Source: Ascaphus truei (taxonomy: Eukaryota; Chordata; Amphibia; Anura; Ascaphidae). From it: 64,000 bases of DNA. Shown piece after piece: positions 34,308-46,293 of this stretch. The translations under genes were made by a program, and so were the position numbers. Numbering within the stretch: the stretch's first letter is position 1; every line of letters starts with the position of its first letter. The notes beneath the pieces are model-generated. The model was not told the DNA's origin, searched no databases, and worked only from the letters and a program-made list of their open reading frames with translations. The stretch covers positions 40,327,221 through 40,391,220 of the forward strand of contig CM071568.1 of the NCBI GenBank assembly GCA_036426205.1, written 5' to 3'.

Positions 34308-35712
34308 GTTGCATGATGAATCCACTGTACAAATGAATGGGTGAAGGGTGGGTATCGGGCCAGTGTGGCTTAACCTCTTAATTACCTTTGCGGTTATTAT
34401 CCGATAAGGTGTTTAAGGGGATTATTGATATCTGAATGTAATTGCAATGTATTGGCTTTGTATTGGCTATGTATTTTGTGGGCAACGAAAGACAAGGATG
34501 TTGCTGGCGACGGGGGCTTCTTATTGATGAGGTCAGTAGTACTTTATTTATTTTAATATGCTAGTTAATGTGCTTAATAATGGGCAAATAATGTATTATC
34601 CCTATCTGGATAATAGTTATTTTGCACATTATTGTACTGTAGGTGTTGGGGGGGGGGGGGGGTGTATGTATTGAATGTATAGGTCAGGTTTATTTTTTTT
34701 TACATTCAGGGTTGGTGTCTTGGTTCTGCGTGAGACCTCTGGAGACCACCTGCGGTCTCCTCGGGTATCTCACGGGTATCAGGCGGGTGGTTCCACGGGT
34801 GACACCTGTGGGGATGAAGCAGTGGCCTCACATCTGTGGGGGCACCGCGGACCCGTAGTCTGCGGGGATGAAGCGGTAGTCCCACATCCGTGGGGACACC
34901 GCGGACCCATAGGTGCGGGGATGAAGCGGTGGTCCCACATCCGTGGGGGCACCGCGGACCCATAGTGAGCACTCGTGAGTTCCCCAGACCCCCGTGAGAA
35001 CCACCCGAGGCCCCGCAGACACCTGTGGGTCTGACCCGGGGCTCCCAGACATACGCGGGCCTACTGTGGGGACCTAATTGTGGCCCACGGTGACCCAAGG
35101 AGACCACCTGGGGGCCATGGCGCTTGGCGGGACCCACCAACAGGCCTCCAGAACCTGTGTGAAACAAGTTGCTGGTACCCTGTAGGTCTGTCAGGTGCCC
35201 CGCCAGCCCGCCGGGGACTTGTGTGGGGCTGGGGTATGAACCCTGTATGTAAAAGGATAAATCATGTATTTATGGGGGGGCACAGGGGGTGGGTATTGTA
35301 TTTAATAAATAGAATGATGTTTATTGTGGGGCAGTGTATTGTTTTTATTGTGGGTACTGGGGGTTGGGGGGGGTATTGGCCCCAACGGTATGTGGGTAGG
35401 CCTCCCTTGTGGGTAGTGGGTGAGGGTGGTTAGGCCTCACGGGTTGGGGGGTTAGTGTGGGAGGGTATGTAGGCCTCCCGAGTGGTGGATGAGGGTGGGT
35501 TAACCCCTTAATGACTGTAGCGGTTAATAACCGCTATGGTGATTAAGGGGTTAGGGGACATTACATTGGATGTTTTCATTCTTGTGTCTGTTTTGCAGCA
35601 GCGGAGGGGGCATGGGCAGGATGAAGATGAGGATGGCCTTCATCGTGGCAGCCGGAAATGGGTGAGAACTATATGTATTTAATGTATTTATTGTTGTTTA
35701 TGTATTTTAAAT
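34277..35712. repeat. Right arm of the giant inverted repeat, distal part (copy 2)
   Basis: Mirrors 21390-22740 with three tandem units at 34800-34970. Two palindromic TTAACCCCTTAAT..GCGGTTA.TAACCGC..ATTAAGGGGTTA stretches lie 1.13 kb apart (near 34370 and 35500). Confidence 0.88.
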
Positions 35713-35832
35713 ACACAGGGGGTGTATGTTGTTTATTGCAATGTTTATTGGGGGAAAATGTCCCCAATAAACATGCTATTCTGCCTTAACCCCTTCATTG
35801 CCTTAGCAGCTATACGCTATGGTAATGAAGCA

Positions 35833-36152
35833 GCATTTATGTATTTTAATAATATTGTGCGGAAGCAGGGGGTCCCCTGAGCTGAACCGCATTGATTTGT
35901 GGCTCAGAGACCCCCTGCTTCCCGAGTTACAGGCCCCAGTTTGGGGCATCGGTTACAGTGTCGCCACCATATTTATAGCGGGCGCGGCGCGAATGGGACG
36001 CTATAAAGATGGCAGCGACACTGCCACCCGATGACACATACCAGGGCCTGTAACTCGGGAAGCAGGGGTCCCTGGTCCACAAAGCAACGCGGTTCAGCTC
36101 AGGGGACCCCCTGCTCACAGTACACTATTATTAAAAATACATTCATGCTGCT
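35833..36152. repeat. Palindromic repeat P1, about 320 bp
   Basis: The arms mirror one another around 35985: GCGGAAGCAGGGGGTCCCCT on the left, and GCTCAGGGGACCCCCTGCT preceded by GCGGTT on the right. ATTTTAATAATA flanks appear on both sides. Inside are further short hairpins. No ORF. Confidence 0.75.
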
Positions 36153-36217
36153 TCGTTACCGTAGCACATAGCCGCAAAGGTAAGGAACGAGTGTTTATTG
36201 ATATGAGTGTTTTACAG

Positions 36218-36482
36218 ATAGTGTACATGTGCAGAGGGTCTCCGGAGCTGAACCGCTTTGGTTTTAGGTCCGGGGACCCCCTGCTCCCCGAGATACAGGC
36301 CCCTTAATGGGGTGCCGGTATCCCTCTGCTTTGTTTACATTCCGCGGTCACGTGATCGGGACCTTTAAATGCAGAGGGATACCGGCACCTCATAAAGGGG
36401 CCTGTATCTCAGGAAGCAGGAGGTCCTCGGACCTGAAATCAATGCTGGTCAGTTTCGGAGACCCCCTGCACATGTACACTAG
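36218..36482. repeat. Palindromic repeat P2, about 265 bp
   Basis: Mirrors around 36345: GTACATGTGCAGAGGGTC at one end and GACCCCCTGCACATGTAC at the other. Inner arms are GCCGGTATCCCTCTGC and GCAGAGGGATACCGGC. Shares the CCGGAGCTGAACCGC core with P1. Confidence 0.78.
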
Positions 36483-36509
36483 GAGTCAAAGTTGTTTATA
36501 AATAATTTA

Positions 36510-36768
36510 TATTTTGCCGATGTTTGCGCTGAGAGGGGCTGGTCTCTCTCTGCTGCAAACACATATCGGCAAAAATGGCTTATCGGCAGGTTATCGGGAG
36601 CCAGGCTGTTTCGGCACAGGCTCATCGGCAGTTTTGCTTTCGCAGTGATTCGGCAGGGATCAGCATGGATTCGGTCCTGACTGAATACTGCGAGGGCAAA
36701 TCGCCAAAATAAGGCCTATCGGCAACCCTTGGCGATTGCACTTTTTCGGCGCTTACTGCATAGAGCCC
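36510..36768. mobile_element. MITE terminus with TCGGCA sub-terminal motifs
   Basis: Read in reverse, the right end GGGCTCTATGCAGTAAGCGC resembles the TIR of the MITE at 8927 (GGGGCCTATGCAGAGAGCAG). At least seven TCGGC motifs lie inside, corresponding in place to the TGGCGA motifs of that MITE. No matching left end is seen, so the copy is truncated. Confidence 0.6.
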
Positions 36769-37461
36769 ATAGTCTCTAATCTGGCCTTGTTTAATGTTGT
36801 AGGAGACATGTGCAGATGTATAACCAGGGAGACATATGTGAGTTAAAATAACATTGGCTTTTATTTTGTCCGCGGCTTTAAACAATACATTGTTTTGTCA
36901 GCATGCAAAATAAACAAAACAGGCATTTATAAAGGCTAACTCATGTTTCCCAGTCCCTATCTGCAGGGCTGGAAGGTTAGGCCTCTCACCAACCTCTGAC
37001 CCCAAAGTCCAAAGAGGTACCTGTAAGCAGGGGGCACTTCATATAAGTCAACATCTGGGTTGGTGTCCATGTGGTGCACCCTCTGGTGGGTTCCAGGGTC
37101 CGCTGTGCCCTAGAATAGAGAGTCTGTTTCCATGGGACCTCTCTCTGGGAGCACAGTCTGTCTGGCCTAAAGCTATCTGTTCCTTGTGGTCTCTCTGGCA
37201 GTACAGTCTTTCTGTGCTAGGGAACCCTGTGCAGTTTGTGCAGTATACATTTAAACAAAAATCTGTTTGAAAGCAATTAACATTTTCTGTTATTTATATT
37301 AAGTATTTTTCTGTTTCTTATGTTGCAAATGTTTTTGATAAGACCACTCAGTACCCCTCCCTATAGACATTCATTGATGGACACTGTCACTTTAATGATA
37401 CTTTAATTAGCAAGAGTATACAGTAGAATGGATAGCTTTTAACATGTTATCATGAGCACCC
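36769..37461. other. Nothing recognised
   Basis: About 690 bases without a supported feature (duplicated in copy 1). Confidence 0.45.
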
Positions 37462-37490
37462 CTGAGAAAGCCTAGGCGAAATGTGTAGGT
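37462..37490 (+). ncRNA. Hammerhead-like motif, one core base altered
   Basis: CTGAGAA at 37462-37468, GCC-TA-GGC hairpin, GAAA, then ATGTGTA and a GGT that can pair with the preceding ACC. The first box lacks the invariant G. Confidence 0.45.
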
Positions 37491-37995
37491 TGATCATACG
37501 CAGGAGAGAGAGCCCAGCTGACAATTTCCTAAGTCTCGTGAGATGTGGTCTCCCACCAGGTGATGCGGAAGTGTCTGGAATTCATAGGGACAGTGAACGT
37601 GGGAAAAAATAGACCACCACGACCAGAGAGAGTCCAGCTGATCCAACTCTTTCGCGAGATGAGATCCTAACCCAGAGGACACAGAGGTTTTCAGAACAAG
37701 GAGTACCAGTGAATGCCGAGTCAAGTCGCTGTTGCCGGTCAGTCAGGTGTACTCTAATCCACGCTTTTTTATTGACAAATTTGTGAGTGCACTGTGCATC
37801 GCTTGTTAATAAATTTTGTAGTAAATGGAATTATTGTAATGGAGTGCTCACCATAAACAAGGCGCGACCGCGGGGCCGAGGTGGGGATTAGAATAAACCG
37901 ACCTCCAGACACGAGAGCACGTCTGGAGTGTAGATTGGTAGTGGGTAGCCAGGTCAGGGTTGGAGAAGTCGGGATCGTTGTAGGTACTTACCGTG

Positions 37996-38857
37996 TGTCA
38001 TGGTAGAGGGGGTCTGGCCCGGGATTAAAGGGTTACACCCCATTTGGCCACCCCCTACTCTCACCTGGGAAGCAAGGGGTTAACTGGACTGTGATCCAGT
38101 AATGTATTTTTACCTTGCTTCAGCATCCTAATGTATATTCCCCAGTAAAAATGTATTGTTTCTGTTCCAGTGTTGCACCAACTCATACACTGGGATTGAT
38201 GCTGGAGGATTAAGGGGTTAATGAGCTACAGTTTAGGAAAATACAAATATGTGTGGTGTCTTTTCAGAAATATCTGGGCTTCAACAGGCTTGATTGAAGT
38301 TGGCTGTGAAAAGTACAGAGGGGGATTTAGTGTACCTAAGTTTCAGGCCAAGGGTATATTGCTGTTAGTGACAGCTAGGACCCAGTCTGGAGCATTGGGT
38401 GTGAAATATAGCACCTGTGACAAACGTTCCCTAGACAGGGGGCCCAGCTTCAAAGCCTTTCTTGACAAGGTGTTTTATGGGGGCCAGGGGTGCGGTTACA
38501 GAAGGCGATATCAGAATGAGGGACCTTATTAAATATAAGAATACTATGAGATGTCCTCGGCTGAACGTGCTAAAAGCTACATATGTGTATTCGTGGGAAA
38601 TAATTGTATAAGAACCAGGCTCAGCCTATGGCTATTGTCTTTCGTGTCTTCTGTGATATTCAAGATTGCTGTATGAACTGCCAATCCAGATGTGACTGTT
38701 TCATCATTCCATCTTAAGTAAGTGTCATATTTTGTTTGTTATTTGTACTATCTCGTGTGTTCACCTTTTTCAAGGAATAAATTATATTTTATCATATCTA
38801 AGCCTCGTTTAGTTCAACCCAGGTATTTTTGATGTGTATTATTAATAGCCTGTCACA
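37996..38857 (+). mobile_element. LTR-like block, about 860 bp
   Basis: Starts TGTCATGGTAGAGGG and ends CCTGTCACA, with AATAAATTAT near 38775. GGGGTTAATGAGCTACA at 38214 is shared with the minus strand of the solo LTR at 2061-3099. Similar GGTTGGAGA..ATCGTTGTAGGTA stretches occur directly before and after. No clean target duplication was found. Confidence 0.45.
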
Positions 38858-39849
38858 AAGTTACCATCACACCGTGGTCGGGGTTGGAGAGGTGTAGATC
38901 GTTGTAGGTAATGCCAGGGTCAGGCATAGATAAGTCAGGAGTCCAGATGCTAGCCAAGGTCAGACACGGAGAGAGACTAGGTACTAGGAACAAGGAACAA
39001 GATCAGGAAGCAGGGATTGCAGTAAGCACTTTGCATGAATGAAGTCTTATACTCAGCCATCTAGCCAAAGGGCTGTCTGAGCATAAATAGTACCCTGAAC
39101 AAATAGGAAGACTGCAGAGGAAGGAGCTCACCATTATTCCTCGCTGTGATAGGCAGGATAGGGGTTTGCAGCAGCTGTGGAATAATGGGCAGATGCCAGG
39201 CCCTGATTCAGCGTGTGAGTGCGTGCTGTGCGCCGCTGACATCACTGCGAGGACGTAGCCTGGAGGCGGGACCAGTACTTCCCCAAGCGCGCGGTCCACG
39301 CGCGTAGCGAGGCCAACGGGCGACACCTGCAGCACTGCGGGAGGTGCCACTGGAGGAAGGGGTGAAGGAGTACCCAATGAGCACCGCGGAGAGCACGACG
39401 CAGGCCATCACGGATCCTTACAATTATACTATGTCTGCCCTTAGCTATTTCCCTTTCCATATTGAGTGGTAACTACCAATCAAGATAAAGAGTGGAGCCC
39501 AGCAGCCAATCCATGTGACCTGTTGGATTTCCAGTTATACACTTTAATGAACTACCCTCCTGTGAGTTTATTAATTAAAGTGGGGATTATCCCTGTCAAT
39601 GCAGATTATACTATGTTGTGTCTTTTTGTCTCTCTTGCGCTATAGGTCCTTCTTGAACTTTGAATTTCCTCTTTGGGTGAGAGAGCGGACCTCAGCTGCA
39701 GGGACAGTTGGTTTGTACCTCTGTATGCACTTATATATACATTTTTTTATTTGATTGTTTTTAGATTTGTTGTGCATTTTATTGTTTTTCTTGTATGTCA
39801 CATTTTTACCCATTATAAAATAGCAGCACTTATCAACTTTACACTATGG
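38858..39849. other. Unassigned
   Basis: About 990 bases. GC-rich around 39240-39420, otherwise unremarkable. May be the 5' region of the Penelope-like element that follows. Confidence 0.4.
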
Positions 39850-40765
39850 TACATAGTTTAGAAAGCTCTCAAGAGACTATATTTAGTGCTAGAGCTAATA
39901 GAGGTCTCAATTTAGAGCAAATTTTCTCTGAGAATAGCTCTGAGAGGCTTTTTCCAGAGACAGAACATTAAACACACTGTTTGATAGATTAGAAAATCTT
40001 TTACATTTAAAAATTAGACAATGGTGGGATGCGGTAACGTTGGAACACTATATTAACAGCAACAGAGTCCCAAGAGGTCTACGATTGTTAAAATCATCCA
40101 CATTTGATCTAGATAATTAACCTTTTTTGAATGAGTGGCATAGGCTCCTTGACAACTGCTCCTTTTAGTTGATGCGGTTGCTAGTAAGCCACAGGAGGAA
40201 ATCGTTGGAAAAAGTAGATCAAGAAATAAGTGAAATTTAAGCAAGATTAGATCTAATCAAAGAGATGGAGGAATATATCACAATAGAAAACTGACATAAA
40301 AAGCAATTGGATAATAATGAAAAAGAGTTCATTTTGAATACAGTAAACTAAAGAAATGCATCAGGGAGAAGTGGACTATGAAAAACGATATACTACTAAT
40401 TGGATGAAAAATGAAAACTAATACCCATCAGATTAATAAAAATAGATCAAATTATATTGATCAAAATAAGAAATATGGGAGCAGAGACACTACAAATTGG
40501 AGCCCCAATGTTAGATTCGATAATACAAGACCTACAAACAATAATTATAATACGGAAAGACTGCCAGATAATTATAAAAGAAACCAATTCAGAGAAATGA
40601 GAAGAGATCAGAGTCACCATGGAAATGGACACAGAGAGAACAACACTGGGTACCCTATCAGGATAGAAGAGATACCATGTACCCTCACTCCCCATTTATC
40701 CCCTCCCCTTTTTTACATCACAAAGAAAAAGATTATTTTCAGAATAAGAAAGACCAAATAGTCAC
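39850..40765 (+). pseudogene. Penelope-like element, N-terminal part
   Basis: In shifting frames the translation gives the N-terminal signature of Penelope-like elements: TLEHYINSNRVPRGLRLLKS near 40040-40110, then STFDLDN, an LMRLLVSHRRKSLEKVD block near 40165-40215, and KEMEEYITIEN near 40260. Stops (for example after DLDN) and frameshifts show it is inactive. The reading is broken off by unrelated sequence at about 40770 and resumes at about 41800. Confidence 0.75.
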
Positions 40766-40769
40766 CTCA

Positions 40770-41795
40770 TCAAAGAGTGGAGGTAACAAACTTGAGAAAG
40801 AAAGAATCCCGCTGTTGCTGCTCTAGTGTACACCCTAACCAGTGTTTTATTTCAATAATTTGAAAACATATACATTTGGGTCTATATAAATGTGACGACA
40901 AGACAAAATAAAATAATTTAAAAATGAAGAAAGGTGTGCGTACTGTTAGGGAGTTCAAACGGTTCAAAAGATCTTCTACGTCCCTTAAAATATATAATTG
41001 GGGTAAATCAATAGAAGTGAACTTTATGTCCCTTGTGCGATTTTCTATACCTGCTATGTATTGTAGTTGAATAAATCTATTGCCCCTATTCCCTAATTGG
41101 TAACATTGTGGCTAACACAGATGGTAATGTAAATAGACAGCCTATATCAGATTTGCCTCCTCTAAATAGATGGGTAGAGCTGTGAATAATGTACACAGTA
41201 TAGTGATCACATAAACTATAGCAGTATGGTGTTTCTTAGTGTGATGGTAGTAGTTCACAGCCGTATCTAGTTTGCTCTAATCCTGGGTGTGTTCAGCTGT
41301 ATCATACTTCATGGACGCTTTAGTTTTTAGTGTGCATTAGTACTTAGAGGATACAGTGAAGTGAGGAGGTTTTTTCTGATAGGTTGTTTCAATCTGTAAA
41401 TTAGCACAGCACTAATGGAGCATAGAAAAAGATAATGTCTAGATATAGATTATGTCAGAGCGTTATTGCTGCTCACGGTGCAGTCTCCTAAACGCTCTGT
41501 CTGGGATCGGAACGCTCACCTCCCCAATAAGTTGACGCCCCTTGGAAGGTGACGTCCGACGTACCCTACGTACGTTTCACTAATCACGGCTTCATCGGGG
41601 GCGGATTCCAAGTCGGCAGATCCTACACTCTATAGTCCTTGGTTGTCATAGCAGCCAATGATACTGCGCTTTCCATTGGTTTAGTGAATTGTAGCGTCCA
41701 ATAGATACAGGCAAGTTGAGATATTAATGTTACATGAGGCTAGCACCACCCTCACATCTCGGTCTACACACATACTATTTATTTTCTCTCTGCAG
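40770..41795. other. Insertion interrupting the Penelope-like element
   Basis: About 1 kb of non-coding sequence separating the N-terminal and RT parts of the Penelope ORF. It includes a degenerate minus-strand hammerhead-like motif at 41562-41602. The nature of the insert is unknown. Confidence 0.5.
41562..41602 (-). ncRNA. Degenerate hammerhead-like motif
   Basis: Minus strand CCGATGA (for CTGANGA), a weak stem II, GAAAC and a self-complementary ACGTACGT, with CCC/GGG available for stem I. Confidence 0.4.
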
Positions 41796-41799
41796 CGTA

Positions 41800-43560
41800 G
41801 TGCAGAGTCTGCAACTGACTCCTAGTGGGTTTATTTTTCTAGATAAAAATCCCACAGAAGAATATCTAACTAAGAGGAATGAATTATTAGATAAAGGAAA
41901 CACTTTAGGTATTCCAAAGAAAAGTGAATATGAATTTCTCAATACCAAATTCCCCACAACTCCAATTGTATACATTCTACCCAAAATTCACAAGGATTCC
42001 CAATAATGTCAGGGTTCAATTCACAGACTTCAAACCTATCCAAATATGTAGATTTATTTCTCCAAGGTTGTGTTAAAAATTGCAAATCATATACTAAAGA
42101 TACAATTCCAATACTACTGGATAGTTTTATATGGCAAAAGAGTTGCATCTTAGTTACATGCCATGTAGCCTCACTTTACACAGTTATTGACCATATTTAA
42201 GGTTGTAAAGCAGTGGAGTATTTTTCTGAAAAAACTGTACCATGGAAAGTGTGCAATTGATTTCATCATTGAATGTATAAAATTCATACTAACCCATAAT
42301 TTTTTTTATTTGGAGATCAGTTTAACCATCAAATTGGAGGTACTGCCATGGGAACCAGGTTTACCCCTAGCTATGCCAACCTCCTGATGGGATATTGGGA
42401 GGATCAATACATCTGGTCCAAGAGCAAGCTCGTGGCAAACCTGGTCCCTTGGCAAAGGTACATCAACGACATTTTGCTTGTCTGGAATGGGGATACAAAA
42501 TTTTGGAAGACTTTTTGCAATATTTAAACTGAGTATAATCTGGAGTTCATTTCCACTTTTAGTGGAATTCTTGGGTCTCCACATTTATATAGAAGAGGGT
42601 AAAATAGAGGCAAGAAATTTCAACAAAAAAGTGGAAAGAAATAACTATATTCTAGCAGAGTGTAACCATCATCCCAAATGGTTATCGACTGTGCCTTATG
42701 GTCAATTTCAAAGGATTAGACACAATTGCTCGAAGATAGATAATTTTGAAAAACAAGCCAGTATGTTAAAACAGAAATTTTAAGAAAATAATTATTCTGA
42801 TATAGTTATTGAGGGCACTTATGAAAGATCAAAACAACTAAATAAAAAAAGATTTGATTCAATACAAGAAAAACAATTCTCAAAATGAACAATCTATTGA
42901 AATGGGTGTTACATTTGTCACCCAATACAGTAGCCAGGTTAAGGAAATAAGGAAAATCTTAACTAAACACTGGGAAATAGCAAGGAAGGATCAGACTTGA
43001 GAACTTCTTACCGCATCAACCAAAAAATATTTTCACCAGAGTCAGCAATTTAAAAAAAATCAAATTTGCATCCAGTCAAATTGCCCCAATTGAGAAAAGA
43101 AACAACTGGTTGAACAGCAGACCTAAAGGATTTTATAAATATTTACAATTTAAGTGTAGGTTAGATGTATTAAAGATTTATTTCCAACAAAACAGGCGAA
43201 AATATGAGATCAAAGACTTTATGTCTTGTGATTCTGAATATGTGGTATATTTACTAGTTTGCCCATGTACTATAACAAGTTCTACATTCTTCAAACGATA
43301 CAGTACGTACGTTTAAAACCAGAATGGCTGAATATATTAGAAATATTTCAAATGGTTTAGAAACACAGTGTTCCCAACCATTTAAAAAAAAAATCATAAT
43401 CAGGATCTTACAGGAATTAGACTCTTTGGGATAGAACAAGTTAAAGATAACTATAGAGGGGGAGATAACATTTTAAAGCTTTTCCAATTAGACACTACAT
43501 AGATCTCTATATTAAAGCGTCTAGCTCCATTTGGACTCCACATCAATAATGATTTGGTAT
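41800..43560 (+). pseudogene. Penelope-like element, RT and GIY-YIG endonuclease region
   Basis: RT motifs in order: FLDKNPTEEY..LLDKGNTLGI near 41840, YILPKIHKD near 41975, a KYVDLFLQ..KSYTKDT block near 42045, LVTCHVASLYT near 42150, GGTAMGTRFTPSYANLLMG near 42335, and RYINDILLVW near 42455 where a YxDD box is expected. An H-rich linker follows. Then SCDSEYVVYLLVCPC near 43220, as in the GIY-YIG endonuclease of Neptune/Poseidon-type elements, and a LAPFGLHIN C-terminus near 43520. The element makes target-primed cDNA copies; this one has many frameshifts and is dead. Confidence 0.85.
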
Positions 43561-43749
43561 CTTTTCTTTAATATCCCATGAGCTTCTGGTCACTACATTT
43601 CACTATTGTTCATTCAAAAATATTTTGGTCTTTTTACTATCTTTTGTTTGTTATAATTAACTTATTTCCCACTTGAGATATCTTACCTCTGAGATGTTAT
43701 TAAAACTTAACCATCTATACTTTAGGTAGTCCAGCTCTTCATACATTAG

Positions 43750-44020
43750 TTATGTTTCTTACCATCACACAATCCCTTTAACATTTATCTGCTTGTGTAA
43801 TGTATGTATGTATATATATATAGCCCTGAGGAAGGTCCCGTTGGGAGGACCGAAACGTTGGCGGCCTTGTGTTACTGAATACACTTTTTTGATACCATAC
43901 CTGCAGTGTGCGGTCTCTTTTTGGCTATCAGGATCCCCTGGTCTCCATATGTCTACATACTCTCTATGGGACAAGCATCTGCCTCCTGCAACAAAACCGT
44001 GAGTGCTAATCTCCATACCT

Positions 44021-44023
<3 letters not shown>
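43750..44023 (+). repeat. Hammerhead-bearing repeat downstream of the Penelope element
   Basis: A short unit between TA-rich runs, starting with the hammerhead motif at 43821. It may be the element's terminal pseudo-LTR; position and orientation fit, but no matching 5' copy was found. Confidence 0.45.
43821..43865 (+). ncRNA. Hammerhead ribozyme motif, intact core
   Basis: CTGAGGA (43826-43832) fits CUGANGA. Stem II pairs GGTCC (43834-43838) with GGACC (43847-43851) around an 8-base loop. GAAA is at 43852-43855. ACGT then makes a self-complementary minimal stem III, with U as the base before cleavage. GCC (43823-43825) and GGC (43860-43862) give a 3-bp stem I. A stem III this short would favour dimers. 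Confidence 0.65.

Positions 44024-44070
<47 letters not shown>
44024..44070. repeat. (AT)n microsatellite
   Basis: Uninterrupted AT run. Confidence 0.95.
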
Positions 44071-44074
<4 letters not shown>

Positions 44075-44349
44075 AACAAATAAAGTAGCGCCAAAGTATT
44101 TAGTAAATATAAACCCTAATAGTGACTAAAGTGTATAATATAGAAATTGTACCATGTATAAATGTATATAAAAATATATAGGTTTTAAATAATGTGCAAT
44201 AATCAAGTAATATAAAAAAAAACATACAACACAGTAAATACCACAAACACAATATACAGTATGTGCACTAATGTGAGAAAAATGTGCATAAGAAAAGAAA
44301 AAGAGTAACGTCCAACCAGTCCTTTTAGATCAGTCCAGGAATAGTAGAC

Positions 44350-45756
44350 AAATAAAAATACAAAATAAAAGTCCCGGCGCTATAAATGTCCCAGATAACC
44401 GTGCCATCCAAACGGAAAGTCCCAGATGAAGACTCTCAGATAGAATTCTCAGATGGATGTATAGGATATTTTCACAGTACAGTTAATTTCCACAGAGTCC
44501 CAGGGAGTTGATATGTCCCTTTAACGATGTCCGCAATGATTCTGTGGAAACATAAGAGTACAACACACCATTGCGCAGTATGCCACTACTCCTGACCCCA
44601 CTCTGACCAGCGGGCAAGAAATCCTACTTACAAGATAGTCTTGTATGTTCGAAGGAGGAATCTGTGACTGTGTCTTTGCTCTGTCTCGTGTTTTCACAGG
44701 ATCCCACGTACCGTGCAGCAGTGATCTCCTATTCCATGCAGCGACCACACTCACAGGTGACGTAAGCCAGGCATGTCATGCAGGAACAGAGGATTGACAC
44801 AATGGTGTAATACGTTTAAACACTTTATTAAAATACTTTAAAACACAAATCACCCACACTTACTATAAAGGGGGATGACTATGTAACTCACGGATGCCGT
44901 CCGCAACTTGTCTACAGCCTGTTGCACACTAGGGGAGCCTTCCTGAATGGCGTTATCTGAAACTCCTAGCCGATGACGTCAGCGGCAGGGCGGTACAGGT
45001 ACGCTCCAACAGCAACGAGAGACTATGTGGCTGGACGTGCTCAAACACTAAGCTCAGGAGGAGCTTAGTTTGAGCCGGTCCAGCACCCTAGTCTCTTCGT
45101 TGCTGTTGGAGCGTACTGTCTACCGCCCTGCCGCTGACGTCATCGGCTAGGAGTTTCAGATAACGCCATTCAGAAGGCTCCCTAGTGTGCAACAGGCTGT
45201 AGACAAGTTGCGGACGGCATCCGTGAGTTACTAGTCATCCCCCATTTATAGTAAGTGTGGGTGATTTGTGTTTTAAAGTATTTAATAAAGTGTTAAACGT
45301 ATTACACCATTGTGTCAATCCTCTGTTCCTGCATGACATGCCTGGCTTACGTCACCTGTGAGTGCTGGTCGCTGCATGAATAGGGATCACTGCTCCGGTC
45401 ACGTGGGATCCGTAAACACCGAGACAGAGCAGAGACACAGTCACAGATTCTCTCCTTCGAACATACAAGACTCTATCTTGTAAGTAGGATTTCTTTGCCC
45501 GCTGGTCAGAGTGGGGTCAGGAGTAGTGCGACTGCGCAATTGGTGTGTACCTCTTATGTTTCCACAGAATCATTGCGGACATCGTTAAAGGACATATCAA
45601 CTCCCTGGGACTCTGTGAATTTACCTGTACTGTGTGAAATATCCTATACCATCCATCTGAAATCTTCTTCTGAGAATCTTCCATCTGGGACTTTCCGTTT
45701 GGATCACGGTATCTGGGACATTATAGCGCCGGGACTTTTATTTTGTATTTTTATTT
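44350..45756. mobile_element. 1.4-kb foldback element
   Basis: Two arms of about 700 bp are inverted copies with small indels, centred near 45055 (TTAGTTTGAGC opposite GCTCAAACACTAA). The outer ends carry CCCGGCGCTATAAATGTCCC and its complement. No transposase is encoded and no clear target duplication is seen. CAGGAATAGTAGACAA occurs just outside on the left (44336) and again at 45943 in direct orientation, which may mark a larger unit. Confidence 0.8.
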
Positions 45757-46293
45757 GTTTTACAGGTTGGGAAATCTGTTTATTAGTCTCTCTGGCAGCT
45801 CACTCACCACTTAGAAGTGGTTTACACTCACCTTGAGTGATCACGTTCACATCACCTTTTTATTGCAAAATTCCCACCACTGTGAGTTAATTGCACTTGT
45901 AGATTAGCGCTTGTAAAGGGTATTATTGTTGTTTGTATTGTCAGGAATAGTAGACAATTGATGCTGATATGGGGGTCTTCGGCTGCTCTCTAAATGGATG
46001 AACCACATCCAAAGGAAATCTAAAAGAAAAAAAGAGGAGAGAGCGCACGCCCCATAGCGTAAAATAGTACATTCAATTGTAAAGGAGGGAGGGGAGGGGG
46101 GGGGGAGGGAAGAAATACACTCACAAAAGTGAAAATAATTCAAGCAACTTGTGATTAAATCACCACCATCCGGTTTGTCTGCAACAGAAGTCCACAGATC
46201 GAAGCTCCCTCAGGGCTGTAGGGCTGCTACCAGGAAACCGGAGATGTAATCACTGGAAAAATTCATCTGTATATATACACACACACAAACACA
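45757..46293. other. Unassigned with a G-rich tract
   Basis: Nothing recognised. The plus strand has a G-rich run at about 46084-46108 that could form a quadruplex, and a CA run ends the region. Confidence 0.45.

Larger units (their letters stand above)
34072..41359. repeat. 7.2-kb direct duplication, copy 2
   Basis: Better-quality copy of 26949-34070. It begins inside the Tc1 right end (34072-34276), then repeats the distal right arm of the giant inverted repeat (34277-35712). It continues without a visible break into the second half of the Penelope element, which supports this copy as the genuine one. Confidence 0.9.
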
